Assembly: GCA_934438075.1 (NCBI GenBank)
Contig: CAKSBF010000012.1
Coordinates: 11,881-75,880, forward strand
DNA from: an uncultured Clostridia bacterium
GTDB lineage: Bacteria > Bacillota > Clostridia > UBA1381 > UBA9506
DNA: 64,000 bases
Direction: 5' to 3'
Below are positions 35,140-44,578 of this stretch, piece after piece (the stretch's first letter is position 1; the number at the start of each line of letters is the position of its first letter). A model generated the notes under the pieces. That model was not told where the DNA came from. It did not search any database and was given only the letters and a program-made list of their open reading frames with translations. The position numbers and the translations under genes are program-made.

Positions 35140-37779
35140 CTACCTGTTATAAATAACCATATATTGCGGATTTGCGCTCCAAGTATAAATTAATACTTCG
35201 GATTCATTTCCCGGATGACGTACAGCGTCCAAAATGACATCCTTTGTTGCGTTTTTTACTACCGTCTTGTTTCTCGCTCGGGAATTATATTCAATAAATC
35301 CGAAACGTTCAAGCGGATAGCTTTCCCTGGTTGTGCCATCGGGGGTCTCTACCGTAATAACCGTCCCATCACTATAAACAACCTTTCCGTACAGATAACG
35401 CGGCGATGCTGTAAAAGAGGCATTACTTGGGTTTGTCGCTGTACACAGCGTGCTTCGATCTTCATCAAAAAGAAATGTCAGCTTTTTACCTGTACCATCC
35501 TGTTCAAATTCAAGGGTAATCACGTCCCCTTGAGCCAGTCCGCTCAGCATGTTTTCCTCTTTCACAAAGATTTCCTTTTCCGCCCCCGCATAAATGCCGG
35601 CAAGTTTATATTGTACATCGCCGTCCTTATCTGCTACTTTAGTGACTTTGTCAATTGCAAAAAATCCTACGCTATCACGCATTGTAGAGTCATATTCGCC
35701 CTCAATAACAAGAACATTTGCAATCGGGCTTTTCGCATCTGTTCCATATGCCTTAAACAGAGGCGTAGCGGAATAGGTCTCAAAATAATCCGGCGTTACA
35801 GAGTGATAATCATCATCCACTCCTCTTCCGCTCTCCGGCGGTATTACAAAAACAGCAGTCGAGTTGTTAATTAAAAGTTCATTACCAAAAGAACGTGTTT
35901 CCCGTTTATATTTCGGGCGCGAAGCAACGCCGTCATATCCTTTATACATATAGATAACATCATTCGGTTCTGTAACCGTATCATCAGAAAGTGTTATCTT
36001 GTCAATTTTTTCATCCTTATTCAAGCTGTACAGAAGTGCGCGGCGTTTTACCTGGCCGGTGGAATCAAGCTCCCGCATAAGGATGTCATACAAATCCTTT
36101 GCCTCAATATAATCTCCATCATTATATCTCACTTTGTCCGCAGGGTAGGCAATCACAAACTTTCCGCTTTGCGAAAAGATTTTCATCTGATAATCGTCCG
36201 ATATACCCTTATCCTTTTCAACCCCTGTCAGCACACCCTTTTTCGTTTTGATAAAATCCCCAACCTCAATATCAGAGATTTCTGAATTTTTATTAAAAAA
36301 TACCTTAACCTTCATCCCCGGCTTCAGCTTAGCCAGCTCAGTGCTGAGCGACAGCGACCTAGAGCAGGAAAACTCTGCATCATCAAAACTCATCTTCTCT
36401 ATGTTCTTCCCCTCATAGACAAGCTCGCTCACTTCACCAATATAGGTATCAACCGTCAGTACCAAACGTTTTACGTTTCCGGCAAGATCTCTCGATACGC
36501 TGATGATATCACCCTCATCAGGATAATCGACCGGTATGGCCTGCCCCAATATATTGGTAAATTCTACATCCCTGTCCTTTAAATCCAAAATGCTGAATAC
36601 TTCCTCCGGACGGTATTTATTATAGATTTTCCCATCAACATTTGCAGAAACTACAAACGAATCAAACGCATCAATTATCACAAAATCATAAATTTCATCG
36701 CCGTTATGGTCGATAAGCTTTACCGTGCCGTCAAGGTACGAACTTGCTGATGAATTGATAACGCCGCCGGTATATTTTTTAAACGGATTTAAAACGCTTG
36801 TGTCATAGCTCGTGCACACAGTCCCGTTATAAATAACGGGCGCATCTTTTGCAAATTCTGCATGTGCTTCTTTGTCGCTGTCATCATAATAGTTTAACGT
36901 ATTCGCCTCTGCTGAAAGCATGCTGCGGCTTTCTATCGTAAGAATATCATTTTTCAGTGTTTCAAAGCAAACGCCGTAGACGATTTCCGTTCCGTCTCCC
37001 TTGCGTGTATATAAATCAATTTTATAGCCAAGCAAATCCTTTGCCGCCGACGCTTGCTGCTCTAAAACAATTTTTTCATCATTAAGCTTGATATCGTAAT
37101 AATCTATAATATTATCACTATACGCATCAGAAGTATGAACCGCCGTTATGATTCCGCGTTTTCTCTCAATTTGCTTATATGCTGATAAATAATTATCCTC
37201 TGATTGTAGCAGCTGCCCGTCCATTTCATATTGAAGTTTCACGTTTTGCGCCAATTTTAACACAGAGGCAAGCTTTCTTGCCGTAACCTTAGCTTCACCG
37301 CCGCCTTCATCCTTTGCCGTAAGCTTCAGTCTTGTTGCCGTCATAAGATAACCGCCCGGATATCCGCCGTTGGCATTTGCCTCCCGGTCATAACCCAAAA
37401 AGGCAACTACAGTCTTCATCATCTGATTGTAGGTAACCACACCGTCCGGAGCAAACAAACCATCCCCCACGCCCTTCATCAGGCCTGCGCGAGCTACGGT
37501 ATATATCCCGTAATCCGTTTCTTCGCAATCTGAAAATAGTTGTTGCGGCATTACGCTGTCAGGCGTTGATTCCCCCAGCAAAATATTGGCAAAGGTATCG
37601 GCAAGATCTCGTCTTGTAATCACGGAGCTGTCCGTAAAATCTTCTGACATAATACCCAGTTGTTTTGCTAAAAGCAAATCCGTGCTGACGGTTTCATCTG
37701 AATGATTTTCCTCCGCCGATATAACAAACGGCTGACATACCAAAACCATACAAAGCAAAATTAACAGAATCTTTTTCAT
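35140..37779 (-). CDS. S-layer-like secreted protein, paralogue of the gene at 1-1558
   Basis: 879 residues with signal peptide MKKILLILLCMVLVCQPF. Residues ~35-190 hold degenerate SLH repeats (ITRRDLADTFANILLGES, FAPDGVVTYNQMMKTVVAFL) and a GGYPGGYLMTATRL motif. The remainder is a beta-rich region of unknown fold with Asp-rich turns (DHNGDEIYDFVIID). The ATG has a GGGGG ribosome site. It sits 25 bases before the lyase and 12 after the SGNH/SLH gene, so all three are made together. It is probably a structural or glycan-capturing surface protein. Confidence 0.82.
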   Translation of the reverse strand: MKKILLILLCMVLVCQPFVISAEENHSDETVSTDLLLAKQLGIMSEDFTDSSVITRRDLADTFANILLGESTPDSVMPQQLFSDCEETDYGIYTVARAGLMKGVGDGLFAPDGVVTYNQMMKTVVAFLGYDREANANGGYPGGYLMTATRLKLTAKDEGGGEAKVTARKLASVLKLAQNVKLQYEMDGQLLQSEDNYLSAYKQIERKRGIITAVHTSDAYSDNIIDYYDIKLNDEKIVLEQQASAAKDLLGYKIDLYTRKGDGTEIVYGVCFETLKNDILTIESRSMLSAEANTLNYYDDSDKEAHAEFAKDAPVIYNGTVCTSYDTSVLNPFKKYTGGVINSSASSYLDGTVKLIDHNGDEIYDFVIIDAFDSFVVSANVDGKIYNKYRPEEVFSILDLKDRDVEFTNILGQAIPVDYPDEGDIISVSRDLAGNVKRLVLTVDTYIGEVSELVYEGKNIEKMSFDDAEFSCSRSLSLSTELAKLKPGMKVKVFFNKNSEISDIEVGDFIKTKKGVLTGVEKDKGISDDYQMKIFSQSGKFVIAYPADKVRYNDGDYIEAKDLYDILMRELDSTGQVKRRALLYSLNKDEKIDKITLSDDTVTEPNDVIYMYKGYDGVASRPKYKRETRSFGNELLINNSTAVFVIPPESGRGVDDDYHSVTPDYFETYSATPLFKAYGTDAKSPIANVLVIEGEYDSTMRDSVGFFAIDKVTKVADKDGDVQYKLAGIYAGAEKEIFVKEENMLSGLAQGDVITLEFEQDGTGKKLTFLFDEDRSTLCTATNPSNASFTASPRYLYGKVVYSDGTVITVETPDGTTRESYPLERFGFIEYNSRARNKTVVKNATKDVILDAVRHPGNESEVLIYTWSANPQYMVIYNR

Positions 37780-37791
37780 TTTAATCCCCCT

Positions 37792-40164
37792 TTATTGTTT
37801 CAGCGCCTGATATGACGAGTAAATCAAAACTGCCGCCTGTGCCCGTGTCAGCAATCCATTTGGCTGAAAACTTCCGTCACTCATTCCGTTAATAATTTTT
37901 ATTCCGGCAAGATACGCTACCGCATCCTTTGCATAATCAGAAATCTGTGTATCATCCGTAAAGCTTGCTGTATCCGAAAAGACGACTTTTCCTCCGAGCA
38001 GTCTGTACAAAATAACACTTGCGTCCTGTCGGGTTATGGTGTCATTCGGGCGAAATAGGTTCCCGCTCCCTTTCACAATCTCCTTTGAAGCGGCCTTTGT
38101 CACATACGGCGCAAACCAATCACCGTCTGCCACATCGTCAAACCGAACGTCACCGGACTCTGTCGATGCAGACTCAAGCTCTCTCACCGCTTTGGCAAAG
38201 GCATTCGCCATCACCTGTGCGCCACTCTTATTATAATGCAGCCCATCCGGGAAGAGATTTTCGCTGTGCGCCAAAAGTGCATACGAATTAACCAGCTTCC
38301 AGCCCATATCGTTTGCAAGCTTCGTGATGATGTCCCGCAGCTCGTTCATGTTCTCCGAAGGTCTGTCCTTAGCATAATTGCTATCCCCAAAAACAGGTGT
38401 CGGCAGCGAAACAATTACCTTAGGTTTGCTTTTCAATTGAGTAAATTCTTGCACGAAATTCTTGTAAATATCTTCATACTGTGCTTTAATCGTATCCCAA
38501 TACATGGTCTTTGCATCATTTGTGCCAAAAAAGACAATCACAATATCCGGGTTGTATGCCAATGCTGCTTTATATTCCTCAGTGTCACGATAGGAATATT
38601 GATGCTTTTCATACAAGCCATAAGAAGAACGTCCGAAATTTTTAACGTCATATCCTTCACCAAGCGCCTTTTTCAAATATTCTGAATAGCTGTTTGATGT
38701 TGTATATTGTCCATTGTCATCAATCAAGCCTTGGGTCAAAGAGTCCCCGAGAGCTGCAATGCGGATAACACCGTCTTCTGCTTTTTGCTCTTCCGTTCCC
38801 GTTGCTTCGCTGAGTTCCATAATCAGCTTAGTAAATTCTGCTCTTGTTACATTGCCGCTTGGATGATATTCTTTTTCATTATATCCTGAAATAATATTTT
38901 TTTCATACAATACAGAAACGGCTTCCTTTGCCCATGGCGCGACATCCATATCATCAAACGGACAAGGCGGTATCGGTTCCGGGGTAATCAGTCCCTCCTC
39001 ACCCGTCGTATTGGAATAAGCCTTTCCTCCGCCGGTGCCGGAACCTGTACCCTTACCGCCATTCTCTTTGCCGCCGCTTTCCTTGTTATAGGTTTTTAAT
39101 GTTTTGTTAAACACCTCTTTCATCTCATCCAAATCCGAAAAGTTTCCCTGGATAAATACAGAAAGAAATTTGTTCTTATTGCTTTTGTCTTTTGAAAGGC
39201 TGTTGTATGTTTCCAAATCAAAACCCGCGCTTTGATAAATATTTTTATATGACGTAAGATAAGTGTCTATATGGCCGTAGCCCTGCTTAACATTAGATGC
39301 AATCACACTGAAGGCAACCGCACGTGAAAAGCTGTCAGCTACATCCTTTATCAGTTTATAATCTTCAGTTAAAAGGGAGGTCAATACCTTTTGTCTGCCT
39401 GCATCGGTGATTGCCTGGCGATAATCATCCACTGCGCTTTTATCAAAATAGTCCAAAAGTTCAGAATGAATACCGCCTGCATCGGACACCAGTTCCGCCT
39501 TGCCGCTGTTAACGGCAGCTGTCAAAAGTGCTTGCTGCAAATACCCGGCAAAAAGTACGGGCGCATCGTTGCCCGTTTCAGAAAATTTTTGTCCGCTAAG
39601 CGACGCTTTAATGTCCTTTAGTGCTGTCAACACCCTTTGCGGTTCTCCGTTTTTCCAGCGCTGATTTTCCTGCAGGCTGTATAACTGAATGCACTTTTCT
39701 AAAACCTCACTTTCCGGCTTCTGATTAAACTCCGCAATCACATTAAACTTTGCAGCGCGATAATAAAATTCAAATTCTGAAGTATACACCTGTTCTAAAC
39801 CGGAAATATTTACTATAATTGTAAATTTACCGCCAATAGCTCCGGCATCTGTTCTGTTTTGCAGCAAAACCGCATTAAACTTATATGTACCGTTTGTTGC
39901 TATTGCTGCATCGGTGTAAGCGATAGCCTCATCGAACGAGCCATCGTCATACTTCAAAGAAGAAAGCGTTTTACCGGGATTTAAAATTGTAAGCGTAACA
40001 CCGGCATTTTCGGGAGCAGCACCCGAAATATTTATTACATCCGGATTTGCTGCCGAAACGGCAATCGTCGGAGCATATTGTCCCTCATCAGCAGTTGCCG
40101 GCACAATGCATAGCATGGACAAAAGCACCGAAATACATAATACTGCAGAAAATTTTCTTAACAT
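37792..40164 (-). CDS. surface SGNH/GDSL esterase inserted between SLH repeats
   Basis: 790 residues. Signal peptide ends IVPATADEG. Residues ~30-140 form an Ig-like domain and ~150-365 two helical modules like those in the protein at 15256-20067. After a Gly-rich linker (GGKGTGSGTGGGK), SLH repeat 1 lies at ~399-455 (NVTRAEFTKLIM). Then comes a complete SGNH hydrolase at ~465-665: block I ALGDSLTQG, block III FGTND, block V FPDGLHYN with the Asp and His. SLH repeats 2 and 3 follow at ~672-790 (TITRQDASV, LLTRAQAAV). It should deacylate a polysaccharide at the cell wall. The insertion of an enzyme within the SLH triplet is unusual. Confidence 0.9.
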   Translation of the reverse strand: MLRKFSAVLCISVLLSMLCIVPATADEGQYAPTIAVSAANPDVINISGAAPENAGVTLTILNPGKTLSSLKYDDGSFDEAIAYTDAAIATNGTYKFNAVLLQNRTDAGAIGGKFTIIVNISGLEQVYTSEFEFYYRAAKFNVIAEFNQKPESEVLEKCIQLYSLQENQRWKNGEPQRVLTALKDIKASLSGQKFSETGNDAPVLFAGYLQQALLTAAVNSGKAELVSDAGGIHSELLDYFDKSAVDDYRQAITDAGRQKVLTSLLTEDYKLIKDVADSFSRAVAFSVIASNVKQGYGHIDTYLTSYKNIYQSAGFDLETYNSLSKDKSNKNKFLSVFIQGNFSDLDEMKEVFNKTLKTYNKESGGKENGGKGTGSGTGGGKAYSNTTGEEGLITPEPIPPCPFDDMDVAPWAKEAVSVLYEKNIISGYNEKEYHPSGNVTRAEFTKLIMELSEATGTEEQKAEDGVIRIAALGDSLTQGLIDDNGQYTTSNSYSEYLKKALGEGYDVKNFGRSSYGLYEKHQYSYRDTEEYKAALAYNPDIVIVFFGTNDAKTMYWDTIKAQYEDIYKNFVQEFTQLKSKPKVIVSLPTPVFGDSNYAKDRPSENMNELRDIITKLANDMGWKLVNSYALLAHSENLFPDGLHYNKSGAQVMANAFAKAVRELESASTESGDVRFDDVADGDWFAPYVTKAASKEIVKGSGNLFRPNDTITRQDASVILYRLLGGKVVFSDTASFTDDTQISDYAKDAVAYLAGIKIINGMSDGSFQPNGLLTRAQAAVLIYSSYQALKQ

Positions 40165-40204
40165 TTCATCACCTTTTTCAATTATTATTTAATATTTTTT
40201 CATA

Positions 40205-42097
40205 TCATTTCGGATGTATCGCAGAGACAGTCATAATACTACCGGGAACAGCGGTTTCAATCAAAGGCTGTTGCAGTTCGGCATAAGGAAGGCGTTCAAC
40301 TTCAAGTTCCTCCAGACATCTAAGCTTTCCGTCTAAATACTGTTCAAGCCGATGAATTGCCCATTTCACTCTTGTTTCTGCCGCACCCAGATGCATATCA
40401 AGCGCATCCCAACCAAAAGGTTTATTGGTTCTGTGCCACGCATCTCCCAACATTACATGAAATTCTTCATAACTTACAAGCAGCCTGCAAAGCTCAGCCA
40501 ATATTTCTCTAAGTCCGCTTAAATTTTTCTCTCGATAGTTTTGCGTCAGACGCAAGCCTATGTCACACTTTTCCTTTAAAACCTCTGCCATTTTTTTATG
40601 ATAATCAAATACCCATTGCAAATCCTTTGGTATTCTCAGTTGCTCTAATTTATTAATATAACTTTGATAGCGCGATTTAAAGTCATATTGACTGATGTTT
40701 TTGTCCAAAAGCCCCAGCAAAACATCATTAAACAGCTGTTGAAATGCCGGATTAACGCAATATGACGCCGGATCTGCATGTTTTGCTTTTTCTTCGTCCG
40801 TAAAATCATCAATATATAGCGCCAAAAAGGTATCTAAGTCGTATCCCGTACAAGTATGGAACATGTTTGCAAGATGTTCTTCGTCTACCTCATCATAGTA
40901 ATTCTGCTCAGCATACATCTGCAGTCCGGGTAGGATTGTATATAAATTGCAACCGCCCATGGAACCATTTTCCCAAACGGTGGCAACTACCGTTTCGACA
41001 CCTTTCTTCTTACAGATGCCAAGCTGTGCCTTCGCAGTTTTTAAACTTTTTTCCATATTTGGAGTGATTCTATTCCATGTCCAAATACCCCCGGCAAATA
41101 TTACTTCGCGATCCAGCTCTTTATGTTTTTCCAGCAGGCAATCCAATTTATTCTCATCAACGGTGTCATAATCCCAATACACCATAGAAATGTTCTTCGG
41201 CAGTTTCTTCGCCGCATCTGCCGGAACAACCGCCTCCGGTGAATAATCACTTTGCACTGCACCCATTCTGAAAAACATATCGCTCCACATCATCGGAGTA
41301 AAACCGTAGCGCTCTGCAATTGCAGTCACTTTTTGGATATGGCGTATCATCAAATCATATATCGGAGTATAGCTATTATGTTTTAAATAATTTCCAAGCC
41401 CCACACCGACTGCTTCATCAAGCCCTATATGTATTTGTCTGCTGCTGAAACACTCCCGGCATGTACGAAACATTTCCTCAATAAATTCATAAGTTTTTGG
41501 TTCATCCACAAGCAAGATACCCGGCATATCCTTAAATTCTCTCGCATAGGGCCAGCGCAGAGTGCTTCCCAAGTGTGCCAGAGTTTGTATACAAGGAATC
41601 AGCTCAATGCCAAAAATTTGGCAGTAGTTATCTATTTCCTGCAGCTCTTTCTTGCTGTATGCTCCCCGCATATAACCAAACCAAGGATATTTTTCGATCT
41701 CATAAATATCCTCAGTGTAAAGCATAAACATATTTAATCCCATCAATGCTATCCGCTCCGTGAAATCCTTTACCGTCTCCACCGTTAAAACAGCATTTCG
41801 GGATACATCAATCATTGTACCACATTGATTAAATTTTGGTATTTCCCTGATAAGAAACTTTGTTTCCTGCTTCTTCAACTTTTCAAGCAAAATAGCCAAT
41901 CCGCGAAAAAACTCAACTTTATGCTGATAACGAATAAAAAAATCCCCATTTTCCGTTCCGACAGAAAGGCCGTTGCTGTTGTTCTGCACCCACACGGTAT
42001 ATCCATCTTCCGCAATCTCATAATGCAGCCGTTTCCGCATAATTTTTATTCCCTGCGAAACCTTTTCCGTTTCCCCGATAAAACTAAGTTTTATCAT
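40205..42097 (-). CDS. GH20 exo-beta-N-acetylhexosaminidase, GH20C-like
   Basis: 630 residues, no signal peptide, start ATG after GGAGGTG. Size and sequence correspond along their length to the pneumococcal GH20C type as I remember it: MIDVSRNAVLTVETVKDF, LYTEDIYEIEKYPWFGYMRG, CIQTLAHL, SDMFFRM and VYWDYDTVDEN. The catalytic Asp-Glu pair lies in HIGLDEAVGVG near residue 225. The family removes terminal beta-GlcNAc or GalNAc using the substrate acetamido group. The enzyme is cytosolic and would process imported oligosaccharides. Confidence 0.92.
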   Translation of the reverse strand: MIKLSFIGETEKVSQGIKIMRKRLHYEIAEDGYTVWVQNNSNGLSVGTENGDFFIRYQHKVEFFRGLAILLEKLKKQETKFLIREIPKFNQCGTMIDVSRNAVLTVETVKDFTERIALMGLNMFMLYTEDIYEIEKYPWFGYMRGAYSKKELQEIDNYCQIFGIELIPCIQTLAHLGSTLRWPYAREFKDMPGILLVDEPKTYEFIEEMFRTCRECFSSRQIHIGLDEAVGVGLGNYLKHNSYTPIYDLMIRHIQKVTAIAERYGFTPMMWSDMFFRMGAVQSDYSPEAVVPADAAKKLPKNISMVYWDYDTVDENKLDCLLEKHKELDREVIFAGGIWTWNRITPNMEKSLKTAKAQLGICKKKGVETVVATVWENGSMGGCNLYTILPGLQMYAEQNYYDEVDEEHLANMFHTCTGYDLDTFLALYIDDFTDEEKAKHADPASYCVNPAFQQLFNDVLLGLLDKNISQYDFKSRYQSYINKLEQLRIPKDLQWVFDYHKKMAEVLKEKCDIGLRLTQNYREKNLSGLREILAELCRLLVSYEEFHVMLGDAWHRTNKPFGWDALDMHLGAAETRVKWAIHRLEQYLDGKLRCLEELEVERLPYAELQQPLIETAVPGSIMTVSAIHPK

Positions 42098-42174
42098 ACC
42101 ACATTCACCTCCATACTCATGCCATTTCCGGACTTATATTTTATTCCGCTGCATACAAGCGCAAATTACGCTAT

Positions 42175-43554
42175 TCACTCTATCGGCTCTGTACTCAGCC
42201 AACGGTCGGAAAGCAATCGCCGTAACGCAAACCCGCTTTTAATCACACGCTTAAACTGCATCGCCAGCAAAACCATGGCAATGTTCCAGTGAAATACACT
42301 TCCTGTTAAAAAACCAATCGGCAGTGACCAGAGATAAACAGGCAAGACATCGTAACACATCGCCCTTCGGCTGTCACCTCCCGCTCGCAAGGAACCCATA
42401 ATCATGGAGCTTGCAAAACTGCGGAAAGGCATATATATTGCATAAATACCAATTAAAATCATGGCTGTCCGACGGGTTTCTTCCATCAGCCCCGAAAAAA
42501 AGCCATTAACGTAAAACATATCCAGGCCAAGCATTAAAACCATAATCCCTGCACCTACGTAAAAGCCGGAGACCGCATATTGCCGCGCTGCCAATTTCGC
42601 TCTGTCATAATCCTTTTCCCCTATCATATAGCCGATTGTCACGCACGCCCCGACCCCTATTCCGTAGAAGAAAGAGTTGCAAAGATTTTCCAATTGCTGC
42701 GCAACGCTGAGCGCTGAAAGCTCCATTGCTCCCATTCTTCCAAAAATTGCGCTGAACGCTGACAAACCTATCCCCCATAAGCTTTCATTTAAAATAACTG
42801 GGCAGGTATTTTTTAGAAAGTACTTTAAATTTTTTCCATTTATGTACTGAAAATCACAAAGTTGAAACACATATTCCTTTTTCTCAAACCGAAGCAACAT
42901 AATAACATTTATCATCAGTTCCACAATTCTAGATATCAGCGTTGCCACGGCAGCGCCGATAATCCCAAGCGCCGGGACCGGTCCGCAACCATATATCAAC
43001 AAAAAATTGAAACCGGTTTTCGTTAAAATCATAACCAATGATACAATCATCGGTTTTGCCGGCTGATTGCCTGACCGAAAAAAAGAGGTCATGGCGTTTG
43101 ATATACCATACAATACAAAGCTCGGTGCAACGATAACTAAATATTGACTGCCAAGAACAATTAACTGTTCCTTATTCGTATATAACGCCAGCACACGTTG
43201 CGGCGCAAAAAAGGAGATAACTGCAACCATCAGATTAATCAAAAAACTGCAAAAAAGCATTAATATAAAATTCTTTTTAACTGTTCTACTATCCTCCGCA
43301 CCAAAACCGCGTGACAAAAAAATAGCTGCACCGCTGCTGATACCAAACGCTATCAGACCTGTCACATATGTCACCTGATTTGCAAGCGATACTGCCGCTA
43401 CTGCATTCTCACCCATTCCGGACAGCAACGCCACATCGACCACCGCCAGCAAGCCAATAGAAAGATTTTGCAGCGCTATCGGTATGCTAAAACTAAGCAT
43501 TCTGGCCCAAAAATTTTTATCCGGAAACAAAACCTGTCGTAATTCTCTTCGCAT
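42175..43554 (-). CDS. MATE family transporter inside the glycan operon
   Basis: 459 residues, about 12 membrane spans, two MatE repeats (FSIPIALQNLSIGLLAVVDV; SLWGIGLSAFSAIFG at the start of the second). ATG after AAAGGAAG. It differs clearly from the MarR-linked MATE at 21932. It lies between two glycan genes with gaps of 77 and 106 bases on the same strand, so it probably shares their transcript. A role in exporting a metabolite or toxic by-product of glycan breakdown is speculative. Confidence 0.9.
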   Translation of the reverse strand: MRRELRQVLFPDKNFWARMLSFSIPIALQNLSIGLLAVVDVALLSGMGENAVAAVSLANQVTYVTGLIAFGISSGAAIFLSRGFGAEDSRTVKKNFILMLFCSFLINLMVAVISFFAPQRVLALYTNKEQLIVLGSQYLVIVAPSFVLYGISNAMTSFFRSGNQPAKPMIVSLVMILTKTGFNFLLIYGCGPVPALGIIGAAVATLISRIVELMINVIMLLRFEKKEYVFQLCDFQYINGKNLKYFLKNTCPVILNESLWGIGLSAFSAIFGRMGAMELSALSVAQQLENLCNSFFYGIGVGACVTIGYMIGEKDYDRAKLAARQYAVSGFYVGAGIMVLMLGLDMFYVNGFFSGLMEETRRTAMILIGIYAIYMPFRSFASSMIMGSLRAGGDSRRAMCYDVLPVYLWSLPIGFLTGSVFHWNIAMVLLAMQFKRVIKSGFALRRLLSDRWLSTEPIE

Positions 43555-43660
43555 TGTGCTCTTCCTTTATTCATTTCTATTTCTGTGATTAGCTTTTTCC
43601 TGCAAATCATCATCCGGACAAGTCATATTAAAATCTAACAATTTATTTATTAAGACAAGT

Positions 43661-44470
43661 CTACCACACTTCTGTCTCATTATAAAACGGCGTACCGATA
43701 AACCCTGCCTGTTTAAACTCTTCTGCCCGCTGACGAATCGTATAATCTATATAAGACTCCACCATCAGTGCTGTCAGACGATATCCCGTTGCGCTTAAGT
43801 GTCCTCCCAGATAAAAGTTTTTCTTAAAAACTTCATCATATAACGGTGCATACCGGCGAAAATCAAGGATATAACAATTCGGCAAGATCTCTGCCAGTTG
43901 ATACATCAAGGTTGCATGACGATCATATAGTTCCGCCCGTTTTGGCTCAATACCCGTTGCTTTCGGAATTGTCATCAGAAAAAATTTTGCCTTTGGCTGC
44001 ATTGACTGATAACGCTGTATAATTTGTGCATAATAACCTGAAAAAGTCTTTGCATTATTTTGAAAGTTCGCCGTATCAACATCATCTATTTCTCCAAATT
44101 GAATGTTCCCTTCCAACATCCGTGAAACATCGTTAACTCCGAGTGCCAAAATATATGCCTGGCAACGCCGCTCAACATTCCAAAAATCCATGTCCCGGGC
44201 AAAGCTCTCACAGTATTCCTTCGCCGTCATACCTCCGCGCGAAAAATTGTATACCGTACAGCCGGCATCCCTCGCCAAATACTGTCCCCATGAATAATCA
44301 AAATAATCATGCCAGCCCTTTTCCCCGTTTTGCATTGACTCAAATTCTCCGGAAGATAGGCTGTCACCCACACAAGCTATTTTTCTAAAAATTCCGCAAA
44401 ATCCACCGTTGGACACCAAGTTGTCTAATGGTTTTTCCCCCGGTCGCTTTATAAATTGTTGAATATCCAT
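43661..44470 (-). CDS. cytosolic SGNH/GDSL hydrolase
   Basis: 269 residues without a signal peptide, ATG after AAGGAG. Block I is CVGDSLSSGEFE with the nucleophile Ser near residue 36; Gly block II is NFSRGGMTAKEY; block III is LGVNDV. At the C-terminal block the usual D-x-x-H appears as LGGHLSATGY, with His but no Asp at the expected place. It is expected to remove acyl groups from sugars. It sits in the operon next to an alpha/beta-hydrolase esterase, suggesting an O-acetylated substrate. Confidence 0.87.
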   Translation of the reverse strand: MDIQQFIKRPGEKPLDNLVSNGGFCGIFRKIACVGDSLSSGEFESMQNGEKGWHDYFDYSWGQYLARDAGCTVYNFSRGGMTAKEYCESFARDMDFWNVERRCQAYILALGVNDVSRMLEGNIQFGEIDDVDTANFQNNAKTFSGYYAQIIQRYQSMQPKAKFFLMTIPKATGIEPKRAELYDRHATLMYQLAEILPNCYILDFRRYAPLYDEVFKKNFYLGGHLSATGYRLTALMVESYIDYTIRQRAEEFKQAGFIGTPFYNETEVW

Positions 44471-44578
44471 CCTTTTTCTCCTTCGGTTCAGCCTTATTAA
44501 CTAATAATGGCAGTCATATTTGCATTAATCGGCAAAATTGCTAATTGTCATCAACATAAATACTTTGCTCCATTCCCT

